A stretch of 64,000 nt of DNA from Flavobacterium acetivorans (lineage in GTDB: Bacteria > Bacteroidota > Bacteroidia > Flavobacteriales > Flavobacteriaceae). The stretch spans positions 2,232,001-2,296,000 of the forward strand of contig NZ_CP087132.1 in assembly GCF_020911885.1 (NCBI RefSeq), in the 5' to 3' direction. The notes under the pieces are model-generated. The model searched no databases. It saw only the letters and a program-made list of their open reading frames with translations, and was not told the origin of the DNA. Numbering within the stretch: the first letter of the stretch is position 1; the number at the start of each line of letters is the position of its first letter. Both the position numbers and the translations under genes were made by a program. Positions 46,045 through 55,339 of the stretch are shown in pieces.

Positions 46045-46638
46045 ATGAATACTTATATGAATACACTAAAAATCGATTACAAGAACATCTATTATCCACC
46101 TGGAGGGATTTTGATGTGGATTATTATTTTCCTGGAACTGATTACTTTCGGAATGGCATTGGTTGCTTTTGTTTATTATGGACAGCAAGAACCTCAAGTG
46201 TTTCACCAATCTCGTATGCAGCTTAACACCACCATAGGAGCCATTAATACTGTTTTTCTATTGACAAGTGGTTTTTTTATGGCCATTGCTGTGCAACAAT
46301 TTAAAGAAAGAAATAGAAACAAATCTTCCTTTTATTTTAAACTGACGATGCTTGGCGGACTATTGTTTTTGGTTCTAAAAAGTGTTGAATATTACCATAA
46401 AATTGAATCCGGAATTTCATTAGAAACCAATATGTTTTTCAGTTTTTATTGGATGTTAACCGCTTTTCATCTTATTCATGTCGTCATGGGATTGGTTATT
46501 TTGATGTGGACAAATTACGGAATGACAAAGAAAAATTCAGATACTACTATTGAAGATATTGAAGCTTGTGCGGCTTTCTGGCACATGTGTGATTTGATTT
46601 GGCTGTTGTTATTTCCAATTCTCTATTTAATTTTTTAA
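46045..46638 (+). CDS. norE: NorE-like cytochrome c oxidase subunit III family protein
   Basis: A 197-residue protein with five membrane helices, e.g. GGILMWIIIFLELITFGMAL near the N terminus and a C-terminal ACAAFWHMCDLIWLLLFPIL. This is the short subunit-III-like form found with nor genes. ATG 46045 was chosen over TTG 46033 (ATG 46057 is also possible). Its role in denitrification is accessory. Confidence 0.82.
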   Translation: MNTYMNTLKIDYKNIYYPPGGILMWIIIFLELITFGMALVAFVYYGQQEPQVFHQSRMQLNTTIGAINTVFLLTSGFFMAIAVQQFKERNRNKSSFYFKLTMLGGLLFLVLKSVEYYHKIESGISLETNMFFSFYWMLTAFHLIHVVMGLVILMWTNYGMTKKNSDTTIEDIEACAAFWHMCDLIWLLLFPILYLIF

Positions 46639-46641
46639 CTA

Positions 46642-46884
46642 ATGAAAAAGTCTTTATTATATACCTACGGCGTACTTATTCTTTTAACCTTAACTACTGC
46701 TTTTGTTTCAAATTCAATTACGGTTTCAGCTTTTGCCGTCAGTATAATCATGGGTATATCGGCTCTTAAATTTATTTTAGTTGCCTTTCAATTTATGGAA
46801 TTGAAAAAAGCGAATTCCTTTTGGAGAATCACTCTCGGGCTTGTTTTAGGATTGATAATTTTAGTAGTGGTAACAATAATCTGA
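46642..46884 (+). CDS. norF: NorF-like small subunit IV membrane protein
   Basis: An 80-residue protein with three helices (LLYTYGVLILLTLTTAFVSN; FAVSIIMGISALKFILVAF; then LGLVLGLIILVVVTII), matching the prokaryotic cytochrome c oxidase subunit IV family. It is three bases after norE, so strictly coupled. norE-norF pairs support cNOR activity in other denitrifiers. Confidence 0.78.
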   Translation: MKKSLLYTYGVLILLTLTTAFVSNSITVSAFAVSIIMGISALKFILVAFQFMELKKANSFWRITLGLVLGLIILVVVTII

Positions 46885-46909
46885 AAATCATAATAAAAAG
46901 TTAAGAAAC

Positions 46910-46923
46910 ATGATTTTTATCAT
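46910..46923 (+). promoter_or_regulatory. FNR/NnrR-like box upstream of nirK
   Basis: ATGATTTTTATCAT has TGAT-N4-ATCA half-sites as in the norC box. It ends exactly where the larger palindrome begins, whereas at norC the two are 39 bases apart. Confidence 0.65.
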
Positions 46924-46949
46924 GTTAAAGGATGTTTTTGTCCTTTATC
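46924..46949 (+). promoter_or_regulatory. Palindromic operator upstream of nirK
   Basis: GTTAAAGGATG, four T residues, TGTCCTTTATC: 8 of 11 pairs match, and nearly every base in the AAAGGAT to CCTTTAT core is shared with the norC site at 40171-40196. The centre TGTTTTTG approximates the -7 box. It is 47 bases before the nirK ATG. Confidence 0.55.
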
Positions 46950-46995
46950 TTTACACTATATAAAACCAATATATAAATCTAAAAAGTTTAGGATT

Positions 46996-48477
46996 ATGTT
47001 TAAAAATGAAACAAAAATAAAAAATATCGCACTTGCAATGTTTGTTGCGATAGGGTTGTTTTCTTGTGGTAAAAAAGAAGAAAATGAGGCTAAACATTAT
47101 GAAAATGTAAAAGTTGAAGGCCAGCAAGTTGCCGAGCTTACGGCACCTCCTTTTGTACCAAAACCAGTTGGCAATCGTGCAGCAACCAAATTGGTTGTGC
47201 ATATGGAAATAAAAGAACAGGAAGGAGAAATGGTAGATGGGGTAAAATATACTTACTGGACCTTTGGCGGATCTGTTCCTGGAAGTTTTATCAGAACCAG
47301 AGTGGGGGATGAGGTTGAATTTCATTTAAAAAACCATCCGGACAATAAAATGCCTCACAACATTGATTTGCATGCGGTAACCGGTCCCGGAGGAGGAGCA
47401 ACCTCCTCTTTAGTAGCACCGGGGCATGAAAAAGTGTTCAATTTTAAAACCTTAAATCCAGGTTTGTATGTTTACCATTGTGCTACTGCTCCGGTGGGAA
47501 TGCACATTGCGAACGGGATGTACGGATTAATATTGGTAGAACCGGAAGGAGGTTTACCGCCAGTTGATAAAGAATACTACGTTATGCAAGGTGATTTTTA
47601 TACCAAAGGGAGTTATGGAGAGCAAGGGTCTCAACCTTTTGATATGAATAAAGCGATTAAAGAACAAGCTGATTATGTGGTTTTCAATGGAAAAGTTGGA
47701 GCAGTTACTGGAGAAAAATCCCTTACTGCCAAAGTAGGCGAGACAGTTCGTATTTATATGGGAAATGGTGGTCCAAACTTGGTTTCCTCTTTCCATGTAA
47801 TTGGAGAAATATTTGACAAGGTACACATTGAAGGTGGAGATATGATCAACAAAAATGTTCAAACGACTTTGATCCCTGCCGGTGGTTCAGCGATAGTAGA
47901 GTTTAAAGTGGATGTTCCAGGAACTTTTATTTTAGTAGATCACTCGATATTCAGAGCGTTCAATAAAGGAGCACTTGGAATGCTAAAAGTAGAAGGGGAT
48001 GAGAATAAAAAAATACATTCTGGAACCATTCAAGAAGGAATTTATTTGCCTGAAGGCGGAACAATACAAAATATGCCAAAAGTGAATGGTGTTGCCAAAA
48101 GTACTGCTCCAAAAACTCTTGGAGAGCAAATTAAATCAGGAAAAGCATTGTATGGAAGGACTTGTTTTGCTTGTCACCAGTCAGAAGGACAGGGGGTGCC
48201 AAATGCTTTTCCTCCATTGGCCAAGTCTGATTACTTGAATGCTAATATTGACAGAGCAATTAATGCCGTATTGCATGGATTGAGCGGAGAAGTAACTGTA
48301 AATGGCAAAAAATACAATAATGTTATGACCAGTCAGAATTTGACCGATGACGAAATAGCAGATGTTTTAACCTATGTTTATAACAGCTGGGGGAATAATA
48401 AGACAGTAGTAACGCCAGCCAAAGTAAAAGCACTTAGAGCAAAACCAGTGGTTAAGACTAAAGATATTCATGAATAA
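46996..48477 (+). CDS. nirK: Copper nitrite reductase fused to a C-terminal cytochrome c
   Basis: A 493-residue lipoprotein (lipobox cysteine C24 in [10 protein letters not shown]). Two cupredoxin domains carry the NirK ligands: H121, H161, M175 and C162 for type 1 copper, and H126, H170 and H316 for type 2, with the active-site His of domain 2 at H267 ([12 protein letters not shown]). From about 375 to 485 there is a cytochrome c domain with C390-FA-C393-H394. The enzyme reduces nitrite to NO. The tethered haem could deliver electrons directly. First of the nirK operon, behind two regulatory palindromes. Confidence 0.95.
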   Translation: MFKNETKIKNIALAMFVAIGLFSCGKKEENEAKHYENVKVEGQQVAELTAPPFVPKPVGNRAATKLVVHMEIKEQEGEMVDGVKYTYWTFGGSVPGSFIRTRVGDEVEFHLKNHPDNKMPHNIDLHAVTGPGGGATSSLVAPGHEKVFNFKTLNPGLYVYHCATAPVGMHIANGMYGLILVEPEGGLPPVDKEYYVMQGDFYTKGSYGEQGSQPFDMNKAIKEQADYVVFNGKVGAVTGEKSLTAKVGETVRIYMGNGGPNLVSSFHVIGEIFDKVHIEGGDMINKNVQTTLIPAGGSAIVEFKVDVPGTFILVDHSIFRAFNKGALGMLKVEGDENKKIHSGTIQEGIYLPEGGTIQNMPKVNGVAKSTAPKTLGEQIKSGKALYGRTCFACHQSEGQGVPNAFPPLAKSDYLNANIDRAINAVLHGLSGEVTVNGKKYNNVMTSQNLTDDEIADVLTYVYNSWGNNKTVVTPAKVKALRAKPVVKTKDIHE

Positions 48478-48507
48478 AAAGAATAATAATTTAAAAACTA
48501 TAATAAA

Positions 48508-48885
48508 ATGAAAAAGTATATTTTTTGCATCGCAATGATGGGATTGGCTTTTCAAGGATACAGCCAAAATACCACCAAAGGGAAAGGGGTTTATGATAAA
48601 GTATGTGTAGCCTGTCATCAGGCGGCAGGACAAGGAATTCCGGGAGCTTTTCCTCCTTTGGCTAAATCAGATTATTTGAATAAAGATGTGAATCGAGCTA
48701 TCAAAGGAGTGGTTAAGGGATTGTCTGGACCAATAACTGTAAATGGTAAAAAATACAGTGGAGCCATGCCCGCACAAGCCTTAAATGATCAGCAAATTGC
48801 TGATGCGATGACTTATGTTTACGGAAGTTGGGGTAATAACAAAACAGTGGTTACGCCAGCAATGGTAAAAGCCCAAAGAAAGTAA
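48508..48885 (+). CDS. Periplasmic cytochrome c, paralogue of the NirK haem domain
   Basis: A 125-residue protein with a signal peptide (MKKYIFCIAMMGLAFQGYSQ) and one haem motif VCVACHQAAGQGIPGAFPP. It aligns almost end to end with the C-terminal domain of the NirK encoded 30 bases upstream: both share [16 protein letters not shown] and [18 protein letters not shown] or close variants. It is probably an electron carrier for nitrite reductase. Confidence 0.9.
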   Translation: MKKYIFCIAMMGLAFQGYSQNTTKGKGVYDKVCVACHQAAGQGIPGAFPPLAKSDYLNKDVNRAIKGVVKGLSGPITVNGKKYSGAMPAQALNDQQIADAMTYVYGSWGNNKTVVTPAMVKAQRK

Positions 48886-48911
48886 TACTATATAATTAAA
48901 AGGAGTTCGCC

Positions 48912-49718
48912 ATGTTAAAAACTAAAATAGCCGTATTTTTATTATTGTTATTAATAGCAACATCGCTACAGGCGCAACAAACTCCAATGGTTTCTATAAA
49001 AAGGGGGGCTTATATCCCCCTTTATGGAACCACGGATAAAAAACCGGTAGAGATTTTGGCTTTTAATATGGATGTTTACCCCGTTACCAATGCACAATAT
49101 CTTGCTTTTGTCCAAAAGTATCCGGAATACAGTCGCTCTAAAATGAAAGGAATATTTGCTGATAAGAGTTATTTGTCACAATGGCAGAGTGATTTTAATT
49201 ATGGAAAAAACAATTTGAGTAACGCACCAGTGACCAATGTTTCTTGGTTTGCTGCCAAAAAATATTGCGAATGCCAAGGAAAACGTTTACCCAAGATGGA
49301 CGAATGGGAATACGTGGCCATGGCCGATGAAAAACGAATAGATGCGCGTAGCAAAGAAGATTTTAATAAATATATCATGTCTTGGTATGAAAAGCCCAAA
49401 ACCGATACGAATCCTGTAGGGCAGACCTTCAAAAATTATTGGGGGGTTTATGACATGCATGGACTCGTTTGGGAATGGACGGCCGATTTCAATAGTATTT
49501 TTCTTTCCGGTGAATCCAGAAAAGATAAGGACACTGATAAGAATCTCTTTTGCGGAAGCGGATCGGTGAATGCAACCGATCTAATGAATTATGCTGCCTT
49601 TATGCGTTATGCTTTCCGAGGAAGTCTTAAAGCCAGATACACTACAAAAAACCTTGGTTTTAGATGTGCTACTGATAAAATACCACAACCCAAATCAATT
49701 CAAAAATCAAAGAAATGA
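48912..49718 (+). CDS. nirV: NirV-like SUMF1/formylglycine-generating-enzyme domain protein
   Basis: A 268-residue exported protein (signal MLKTKIAVFLLLLLIATSLQ, AQQ). The FGE/SUMF1 fold is clear from FNMDVYPVTNAQYLAFVQKY, APVTNVSWFAAKKYCECQGK and YDMHGLVWEWTADF, ending NLGFRCATD. NirV genes commonly follow nirK. The catalytic cysteine pair of true FGEs is not evident, so sulfatase activation is unlikely; a role in nitrite reductase maturation is suspected but unknown. Confidence 0.87.
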   Translation: MLKTKIAVFLLLLLIATSLQAQQTPMVSIKRGAYIPLYGTTDKKPVEILAFNMDVYPVTNAQYLAFVQKYPEYSRSKMKGIFADKSYLSQWQSDFNYGKNNLSNAPVTNVSWFAAKKYCECQGKRLPKMDEWEYVAMADEKRIDARSKEDFNKYIMSWYEKPKTDTNPVGQTFKNYWGVYDMHGLVWEWTADFNSIFLSGESRKDKDTDKNLFCGSGSVNATDLMNYAAFMRYAFRGSLKARYTTKNLGFRCATDKIPQPKSIQKSKK

Positions 49719-50359
49719 AACCTATAATTCAAAAATACCAGAAATCAGCAATTAAGAATAGTGTAAGTAGAAAACTGTTTTTAGGTTTTATGCTACTCCT
49801 GTTGTCCTTACAGGGCTGTATTAAAAAATCAGAGTCAGATCTAAAAGAGAAAGTAATTTCTGATTTATCTATTTACAATCTTCCTTCCAAATGGACTAAT
49901 CAAAATGGTGAGAATTTAGAAATGAAAGATTTGAAAGGCCAAGTATTAGTCATGGTAATGATTTACACTTCCTGTAAAGCAGCCTGTCCTAGATTAGTGG
50001 CCGATATGCGAAATATTGAACAGCGCTTACCAGAAAATATCAAAGACAAAGTCAAACTGGTTTTAGTGAGTATAGACCCAAAAGTGGATACTCCAACACG
50101 ATTGAAAGCTTTTTCGATTGAAAATAAAATGGAGGGAAATCAATGGCTTTTCCTGCGTTCAACCGAAGAAAATACAAGAGAATTTGCCGCAGTTTTGGCG
50201 GTCAATTATAAAAAAATAGCTCCTTTGGATTTCTCGCATTCCAATATCATAAGCGTTTTTAATTCCGACGGTGAATTGACTTATCAGCAGGAAGGTTTGG
50301 GAGTAAATTCAGATCAAACAATAGAGAAAATCACTGAAGAAGCGGAGAAAACAAACTAG
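49715..50359 (+). CDS. SCO1/SenC-family copper chaperone
   Basis: A 214-residue thioredoxin-fold protein with an N-terminal lipoprotein-like signal (FMLLLLSLQGC). The copper motif CxxxC is visible in YTSCKAACPRLVADM, and the third ligand His in DFSHSNIISVF. VSIDPKVDTPTRLKAF is typical of the family. It overlaps nirV by four bases (ATGA). SCO proteins deliver copper to oxidases and, here probably, to NirK. Confidence 0.9.
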   Translation: MKPIIQKYQKSAIKNSVSRKLFLGFMLLLLSLQGCIKKSESDLKEKVISDLSIYNLPSKWTNQNGENLEMKDLKGQVLVMVMIYTSCKAACPRLVADMRNIEQRLPENIKDKVKLVLVSIDPKVDTPTRLKAFSIENKMEGNQWLFLRSTEENTREFAAVLAVNYKKIAPLDFSHSNIISVFNSDGELTYQQEGLGVNSDQTIEKITEEAEKTN

Positions 50360-50437
50360 GTTAATGGAGAAATTACTCTAATTTAAAGCGACAAAAAGGA
50401 AGTAGATTTCGATATCATATCATTAAATATTACCCCC

Positions 50438-51700
50438 ATGAAATTAATAAAAAAAATTAGTTTGTTATTGATAGTGATGACAGGCTTAGGAACTTATGCG
50501 CAAGAATTTGAAGCAAATCTCCAACTTAGACCCCGTTTCGAATACAGAAATGGTTATAAAAGCCCAATATCAAATGCTGATGATGCGACTTCTTTTATAT
50601 CCCAGCGTTCCCGTTTGAATTTGAACTTCAAACAAGAAAAACTTCAAACAAAGTTGAGCCTGCAAAATATACGTACTTGGGGTGATGTTGCCACAACTAC
50701 CACAGCCGATAAAAACGGAATTGCTGTTTTTGAGGCTTGGGCTCAATATGATTTTGATTCTAATTGGAGCGCACGCTTAGGCCGTCAGATAATCTCCTAT
50801 GATAATCAACGAATCTTTGGTGAAATTGATTGGGCACAACAGGGACAAAGCCATGATGCAGTGGTTTTTTCTTTTCATCCAAAAAATCATAAATTGGATT
50901 TGGGATTTGCATTGAATGCGGATAAAGAAAATCTAGTGCTTCCATCTACGGTCTATACCACCAATTATAAATCAATGCAATATGCTTGGTATCATACTCA
51001 GTTTAGCAAGTTAAATATGAGTGTACTATTGTTGAATACGGGCTATGAATATGCAAAGACAGTTACAGATTTAAAAGTCGATTACAAACAGACTTTTGGT
51101 ACTTATCTATCGTATAAAGAAAATAAATGGGATACTAATTTAGGATTGTATGCCCAAACTGGAAAAAGTAATGGTAACAATTTGAGTGCTTGGTATCTGG
51201 GAGCTAATTTAGGTTATGTTCTTACATCAGAATTTAAAATGGTACTGGGATATGAATTTCTTTCGGGTAAAGATCAAGATGATAATACAAGTGATAATAA
51301 ATCATTCAGTCCTCTTTTTGGAACTAATCACGGATTCAATGGGTTTATGGATTATTTCTATGTGGGTAATCACTTGAATAGTGTGGGTTTGCAAGATGCT
51401 TATTTGAAACTAAATTATAATATTGATAAATGGCAGTTGGCTTTAATTCCGCATGTTTTCCATGCTCCTAATAGTGTTTTAGATTCGTTTAGTAATAAAA
51501 TGCACAGTTATTTAGGCACCGAGATTGATTTTTCAGTCGGTTATACCGTTCAAAAAGATATTGTCGCTTCGGCAGGCTATTCTCAAATGTTTGCATCATC
51601 AACTTTAGAAAGAGTAAAGAATGTTACTAATCCATCAAATAACAATAATTGGGCATGGGTAATGATTTCATTTAATCCAAAACTATTTGCTACAAAATAG
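50438..51700 (+). CDS. Outer-membrane porin of the alginate-export-like type
   Basis: A 420-residue protein with signal peptide (MKLIKKISLLLIVMTGLGTYA) and repeated amphipathic beta strands (LQLRPRFEYRNGY, SARLGRQIISYDNQRIFGEI, ending WAWVMISFNPKLFATK). The segment LGRQIISYDNQRIFG is typical of the alginate export/OprO-like barrel group. It follows the SCO gene by 78 bases and might admit nitrite, copper or another solute; the substrate is not readable. Confidence 0.75.
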   Translation: MKLIKKISLLLIVMTGLGTYAQEFEANLQLRPRFEYRNGYKSPISNADDATSFISQRSRLNLNFKQEKLQTKLSLQNIRTWGDVATTTTADKNGIAVFEAWAQYDFDSNWSARLGRQIISYDNQRIFGEIDWAQQGQSHDAVVFSFHPKNHKLDLGFALNADKENLVLPSTVYTTNYKSMQYAWYHTQFSKLNMSVLLLNTGYEYAKTVTDLKVDYKQTFGTYLSYKENKWDTNLGLYAQTGKSNGNNLSAWYLGANLGYVLTSEFKMVLGYEFLSGKDQDDNTSDNKSFSPLFGTNHGFNGFMDYFYVGNHLNSVGLQDAYLKLNYNIDKWQLALIPHVFHAPNSVLDSFSNKMHSYLGTEIDFSVGYTVQKDIVASAGYSQMFASSTLERVKNVTNPSNNNNWAWVMISFNPKLFATK

Positions 51701-51715
51701 ATGTATTTTTAGTTT

Positions 51716-52663
51716 TGGACATGCTAACTTAGCCGACACAATAAGTTAAGAATAAATCTTAATTTTAACTTATGAAAAAAGTCCGTAAAATTTATGATTC
51801 AAGTTTTAAAGAACAGGCAGTTCAACTGAGCTATGACAGAACCAATGTTTCAGAGCTTGCAAGAGAATTAGGTATAACAGCCCCACAATTATATAAATGG
51901 CGCAAAGAATTTGAGACCTTTGGAGAAGGAAGTTTTCCTGGAAAAGGAAATTTAAAACAAACTCCAGAGCAAGCAAAAATTCATGAATTAGAGAAAAAGC
52001 TCAAAGATGCAGAGTTGGAACGCGATATATTAAAAAAAGCAATCGGCATTTTTTCCAAGAGCGGTCGATGAAATACTGTTTCATTAAAAAGAATGAAAAA
52101 ATATTTCCGATTGAAAAAATGTGTCGTGTTTTAGAAATCAGTACAGGAAGTTTTTATCGCTGGAGAAGAGCAAATATAACAATTGCTCAAAAAAGGATAA
52201 TTGCTTTAAAAGAACAGATAAAGAAAATTTATTTTGAGTCCAAACAACGCTATGGAAGTCCCAGAGTAGCAATAGAACTCCAGTGTTTAGGATATCAAAT
52301 ATCCAGAATAACGGTAGCTAAGTATATGAAAGTTCTTGGCTTAAAAAGCAAGCTCAGCAGGAAGTTTAAAGTAACAACAAACTCTAATCACAATTATCTA
52401 ACGGTTGATAACATATTAAACAGAGAGTTCGTTGTCAATAAACCTTCAAAAGCTTGGGTTTCGGATATCACTTACATTCAAACCAAAGAAGGTTTTCTTT
52501 ATTTGACAACCATTATGGATTTGTACGACCGAAAAATTATTGGCTGGAGCTTAAGTAACGGAATGAGCACTGAACAAACAAGTCTTGGTGCTTGGAAAAT
52601 GGCAGTCAAAAACAGAAATATTGAGCAAGGTTTAATTTTTCACTCCGATAGAGGTGTTCAATA
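51716..52663 (+). mobile_element. IS3-family element (copy 3), right part missing
   Basis: The left end TGGACATGCTAACTTAGCC starts at 51716, only 16 bases after the porin stop. The sequence is almost identical to copy 1 until about 52666, inside orfB, where the IS21 end begins. The remaining ~300 bases of the IS3 are not found on the far side of the IS21. Confidence 0.87.
51772..52071 (+). CDS. IS3-family transposase OrfA (copy 3)
   Basis: A 99-residue HTH protein differing from copy 1 by only a few residues (SSFKEQ for ASFKEQ, ITAPQ for ITPPQ). Open and with the same ATGA overlap with orfB. Confidence 0.9.
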   Translation: MKKVRKIYDSSFKEQAVQLSYDRTNVSELARELGITAPQLYKWRKEFETFGEGSFPGKGNLKQTPEQAKIHELEKKLKDAELERDILKKAIGIFSKSGR

Positions 52664-52706
52664 TGCTGCAAATTCCAGTGATATTGACCACCCAATTCCA
52701 ATTTAA
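52068..52706 (+). pseudogene. IS3-family transposase OrfB (copy 3), truncated by IS21
   Basis: The product follows copy 1 through the first two DDE regions (WVSDITYIQT, FHSDRGVQYA) and then reads 13 foreign residues from the IS21 end before stopping at 52706. The catalytic glutamate region is missing, so it is inactive. It preserves the uninterrupted sequence at the site where copy 1 carries the nested element. Confidence 0.88.
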
Positions 52707-52827
52707 AGTGAGCACCTGATTCCAATTCAAAATGACCACCTAATTCCGGAGCAAAATGACCACCTCCATTTTTCATTAAAAACTACTTTTTTTCATCTGT
52801 TAATTAGTATTCAAATATACTTAAATA

Positions 52828-53541
52828 TTAGCTTTTGTTTATGCCCCTTTTTTTTCTCATAGATTCTCCGTGCAATTCGATTCGGTGAGATTGATGTATC
52901 AGCCTATCCAAAATTGCATCAGCTATTGTTTTTTCTCCAATGATGTCATACCAGCCTTGCACTGGGATTTGTGATGTTACAATTATAGAACCATTATTAT
53001 GTCTGTCTTCAATGATCTCTAAAAGGGTAATTCGGTTATGACTATCTAATGCTTGGAGTCCAAAATCGTCCAGTATAATAACATCTTGCCGTTCTATTCT
53101 TGCCAGTTCTCGAAGATAAGAACCATCTGCTTTGGCCATTTTTAATTTAGCAAACAACTTTGAAGTATTAAAATAACTTACCTTAAAACCCTGTATACAG
53201 GCTTGATAACCTAATGCTGTACCTAAATAACTCTTACCTACACCAGTACTTCCTGTGATTAAAATGTTTTCGTTTTTCTCTACAAATTCGCATTCTGCCA
53301 GACGTAGCACCATGTTTCGATCCAGATTACGGGTTTGGTCAAAATTGATACTTTCAATATTTGATTTGTAATGGAATCGGGCATTTTTGATACTGCGTTC
53401 AATGCGACGATTATGCCTTTCATCCCATTCGGCATCAATAAGCATCGATACAAACTGATCAAGTGTGTAATGGTCAGTTTTCCCGCTTTCAATGGCGGTT
53501 TTAAAAGCATTATGCATACCATAAAGCTTCATTTGTTTCAT
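52828..53541 (-). CDS. istB: IS21 helper ATPase IstB
   Basis: A 237-residue AAA+ ATPase related to DnaC. Walker A ITGSTGVGKSYLGTALGY and Walker B QDVIILDDFGLQAL are visible, and the C terminus AILDRLIHQSHRIELHGESM is the IstB hallmark. It helps IstA choose targets. Full length. Confidence 0.94.
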   Translation of the reverse strand: MKQMKLYGMHNAFKTAIESGKTDHYTLDQFVSMLIDAEWDERHNRRIERSIKNARFHYKSNIESINFDQTRNLDRNMVLRLAECEFVEKNENILITGSTGVGKSYLGTALGYQACIQGFKVSYFNTSKLFAKLKMAKADGSYLRELARIERQDVIILDDFGLQALDSHNRITLLEIIEDRHNNGSIIVTSQIPVQGWYDIIGEKTIADAILDRLIHQSHRIELHGESMRKKRGINKS

Positions 53542-53609
53542 TTTTGTTACTGTGGATTGCTACGCCTGTTCGCTTACGCTCGGGTCATTCATGATTATTG
53601 GGTTTTAAT

Positions 53610-55157
53610 TTAATTATAATACTGTTTTCCTCTGATGTTGCCGTGAACAGGGAGTTCCTGCTCGGGTTCTTGTTCAAAATCAATGTGGTCTAGGTTGTTT
53701 TCTAAAATATTTTGTATGGTCTTAAAATTGTAAATTTTAAAATCAAGTGCCCGTTTACAGGCATTTATTAATCGCCGCTTGCCTACCTTTTTCTCGAAGT
53801 TTAGTATTCCCAGACAACTTTTATAGGCTTGTTCGGGGTGGTTTCTGCTTTCGATTATTTGCAAAATATATTCTCCTACGGATTCATCAATACTACTGGC
53901 CCAATCAATGAAGCGGGCAGCGCTCCATTGGGCTACAAATTGGTGGGTACTGGCTAAATGTTCTGGGGTTGTGGTATAGACATAAGGTTTGTAATTCCTC
54001 GGATGAATGGCTATTCGATTGTATTTGTAATAGATCTCTACCGTTGATTTGGTATACAAGAGTTTCGCTTTTTTCTTTACATATTGATACGGAACACTAT
54101 AGTAATTTTTGTCTTGACTTAATTGGACATGTCCGTTTTGCATCACCGTTGCAAAGGATTGGTATTTGATTTCAAAGCGTTCTTGTGGTAGTGGGCGTAG
54201 TTTTTGTTTCTCATCTTCTAAAAACAATTCTTTACGGGAGTAAGGACGTCCTGTGAGTTTTCGACTATTATGAGCATCTAATAAATCCCATATCTGCTGG
54301 TTTAATTCTTCTAGAGAAAAGAATTTGGTTTCTTTTAGAGTTACGTAAATCCTTCTGTACAATATCTTTACCGCACCTTCAACCAATGATTTATCCCTTG
54401 GTTTATAAGCCCTGGCAGGTAAGATTGTGGTTTGATAATATTCCGCTAAATCAGCCAGGGTTTCATTGATTGTTGGCTCAAAACGACTGCTTTTTATCAC
54501 TGCAGATTTTAAATTATCGGGAACAATTGCCGCAGGAGTACCTTCAAAAAAACGCATGGCATTTTCTACCGAAGTAACAAAATCTTCCTTTTGTTGGCTC
54601 ATGGAAGCTTCTGCATAGGTATATTGGCTGGCTCCCAATATGGCTACAAAAAACTGTACTTCTTTGATTTCTCCGGTATCTTTATCAATGATGGAGAGTG
54701 TTTTTCCGGCATAATCCACATACATTTTATCACCGGCTTTGTGATTCATATGCATTACAGGATTGACTCGTTTACCCCATACTTTGTAATGATGAGCAAA
54801 TTGCGAACTCCTGTAACCATCGGGGTTTACGGCAATATATTGCTCCCACATATGTTGTACGGTAACGCCAACTTTCTTTAGTTCACGTTCCATTTTAGGG
54901 AAAAAATCGTATAGGATCTGCAATTTGGGACTAATGGATTCCACAGTAGTCTGTGAAAACAAAAGTTCTAGTTCTGTATCTGTTTTTCTATCAATTAATT
55001 CAAAGTTTAATCCGAGAACTTCAAATAAAGAAATATACTTCTTTACCGTATTCCTGGAAAGGGATAAGTAGCTACTTATAAACAACTTACTCTTTCCTTC
55101 ACAATAGAATTTAATTACTTTTCTAATTTTACTCATGTCTGTTATTTTGTTTGCCAT
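53610..55157 (-). CDS. istA: IS21 transposase IstA
   Basis: A 515-residue transposase. The N-terminal HTH (about 5-50, GKSKLFISSYLSLSRNTVKK) is followed by the rve integrase core with D in DKMYVDYAGKTLS, D in AAIVPDNLKSAVIK and E in RDKSLVEGAVKILYRR, and the C-terminal Mu-type domain. Complete, so the element may still be active. istB starts 68 bases downstream. Confidence 0.94.
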   Translation of the reverse strand: MANKITDMSKIRKVIKFYCEGKSKLFISSYLSLSRNTVKKYISLFEVLGLNFELIDRKTDTELELLFSQTTVESISPKLQILYDFFPKMERELKKVGVTVQHMWEQYIAVNPDGYRSSQFAHHYKVWGKRVNPVMHMNHKAGDKMYVDYAGKTLSIIDKDTGEIKEVQFFVAILGASQYTYAEASMSQQKEDFVTSVENAMRFFEGTPAAIVPDNLKSAVIKSSRFEPTINETLADLAEYYQTTILPARAYKPRDKSLVEGAVKILYRRIYVTLKETKFFSLEELNQQIWDLLDAHNSRKLTGRPYSRKELFLEDEKQKLRPLPQERFEIKYQSFATVMQNGHVQLSQDKNYYSVPYQYVKKKAKLLYTKSTVEIYYKYNRIAIHPRNYKPYVYTTTPEHLASTHQFVAQWSAARFIDWASSIDESVGEYILQIIESRNHPEQAYKSCLGILNFEKKVGKRRLINACKRALDFKIYNFKTIQNILENNLDHIDFEQEPEQELPVHGNIRGKQYYN

Positions 55158-55339
55158 AATCCGTATTTTTTTAACGAATGTATGGTGCTAACAACATGAA
55201 AAAGTCAGTAGTTTTTAATAATCAATTTACCCCAAAATTAGGTGGTCAATTTGAACTGGAAAGTGGTGGTCAGTTTGCTCCGGAACTGGTGGTCAATTTA
55301 CACTGGAAAGTGGTGGTCAATTTGACCGGTTTTTCCACA

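Larger units (their letters stand above)
52664..55339 (-). mobile_element. IS21-family element
   Basis: About 2.68 kb with istA and istB on the minus strand. Both ends carry several copies of TGACCACC in AT-rich context (left 52684-52761, right, complemented, 55240-55325), the multiple terminal repeats typical of IS21. The outermost bases are TGCTGCAAATTCC (left) and, complemented, TGTGGAAAAACC (right). The flanks show no matching target duplication, and the left flank is mid-IS3 while the right is a gene fragment, so a deletion or recombination followed insertion. Confidence 0.85.

Noticed and set aside
48912..49718. NirV as a sulfatase-activating formylglycine enzyme linked to the sulfation cassette
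   Set aside because: The FGE catalytic cysteines are not evident and its place in the nirK operon explains it better.
55178..55339. ATG at 55178 as the start of the nuclease-like gene
   Set aside because: The first 54 codons translate the IS21 terminal repeats, so this is a chance fusion, not the native N terminus.
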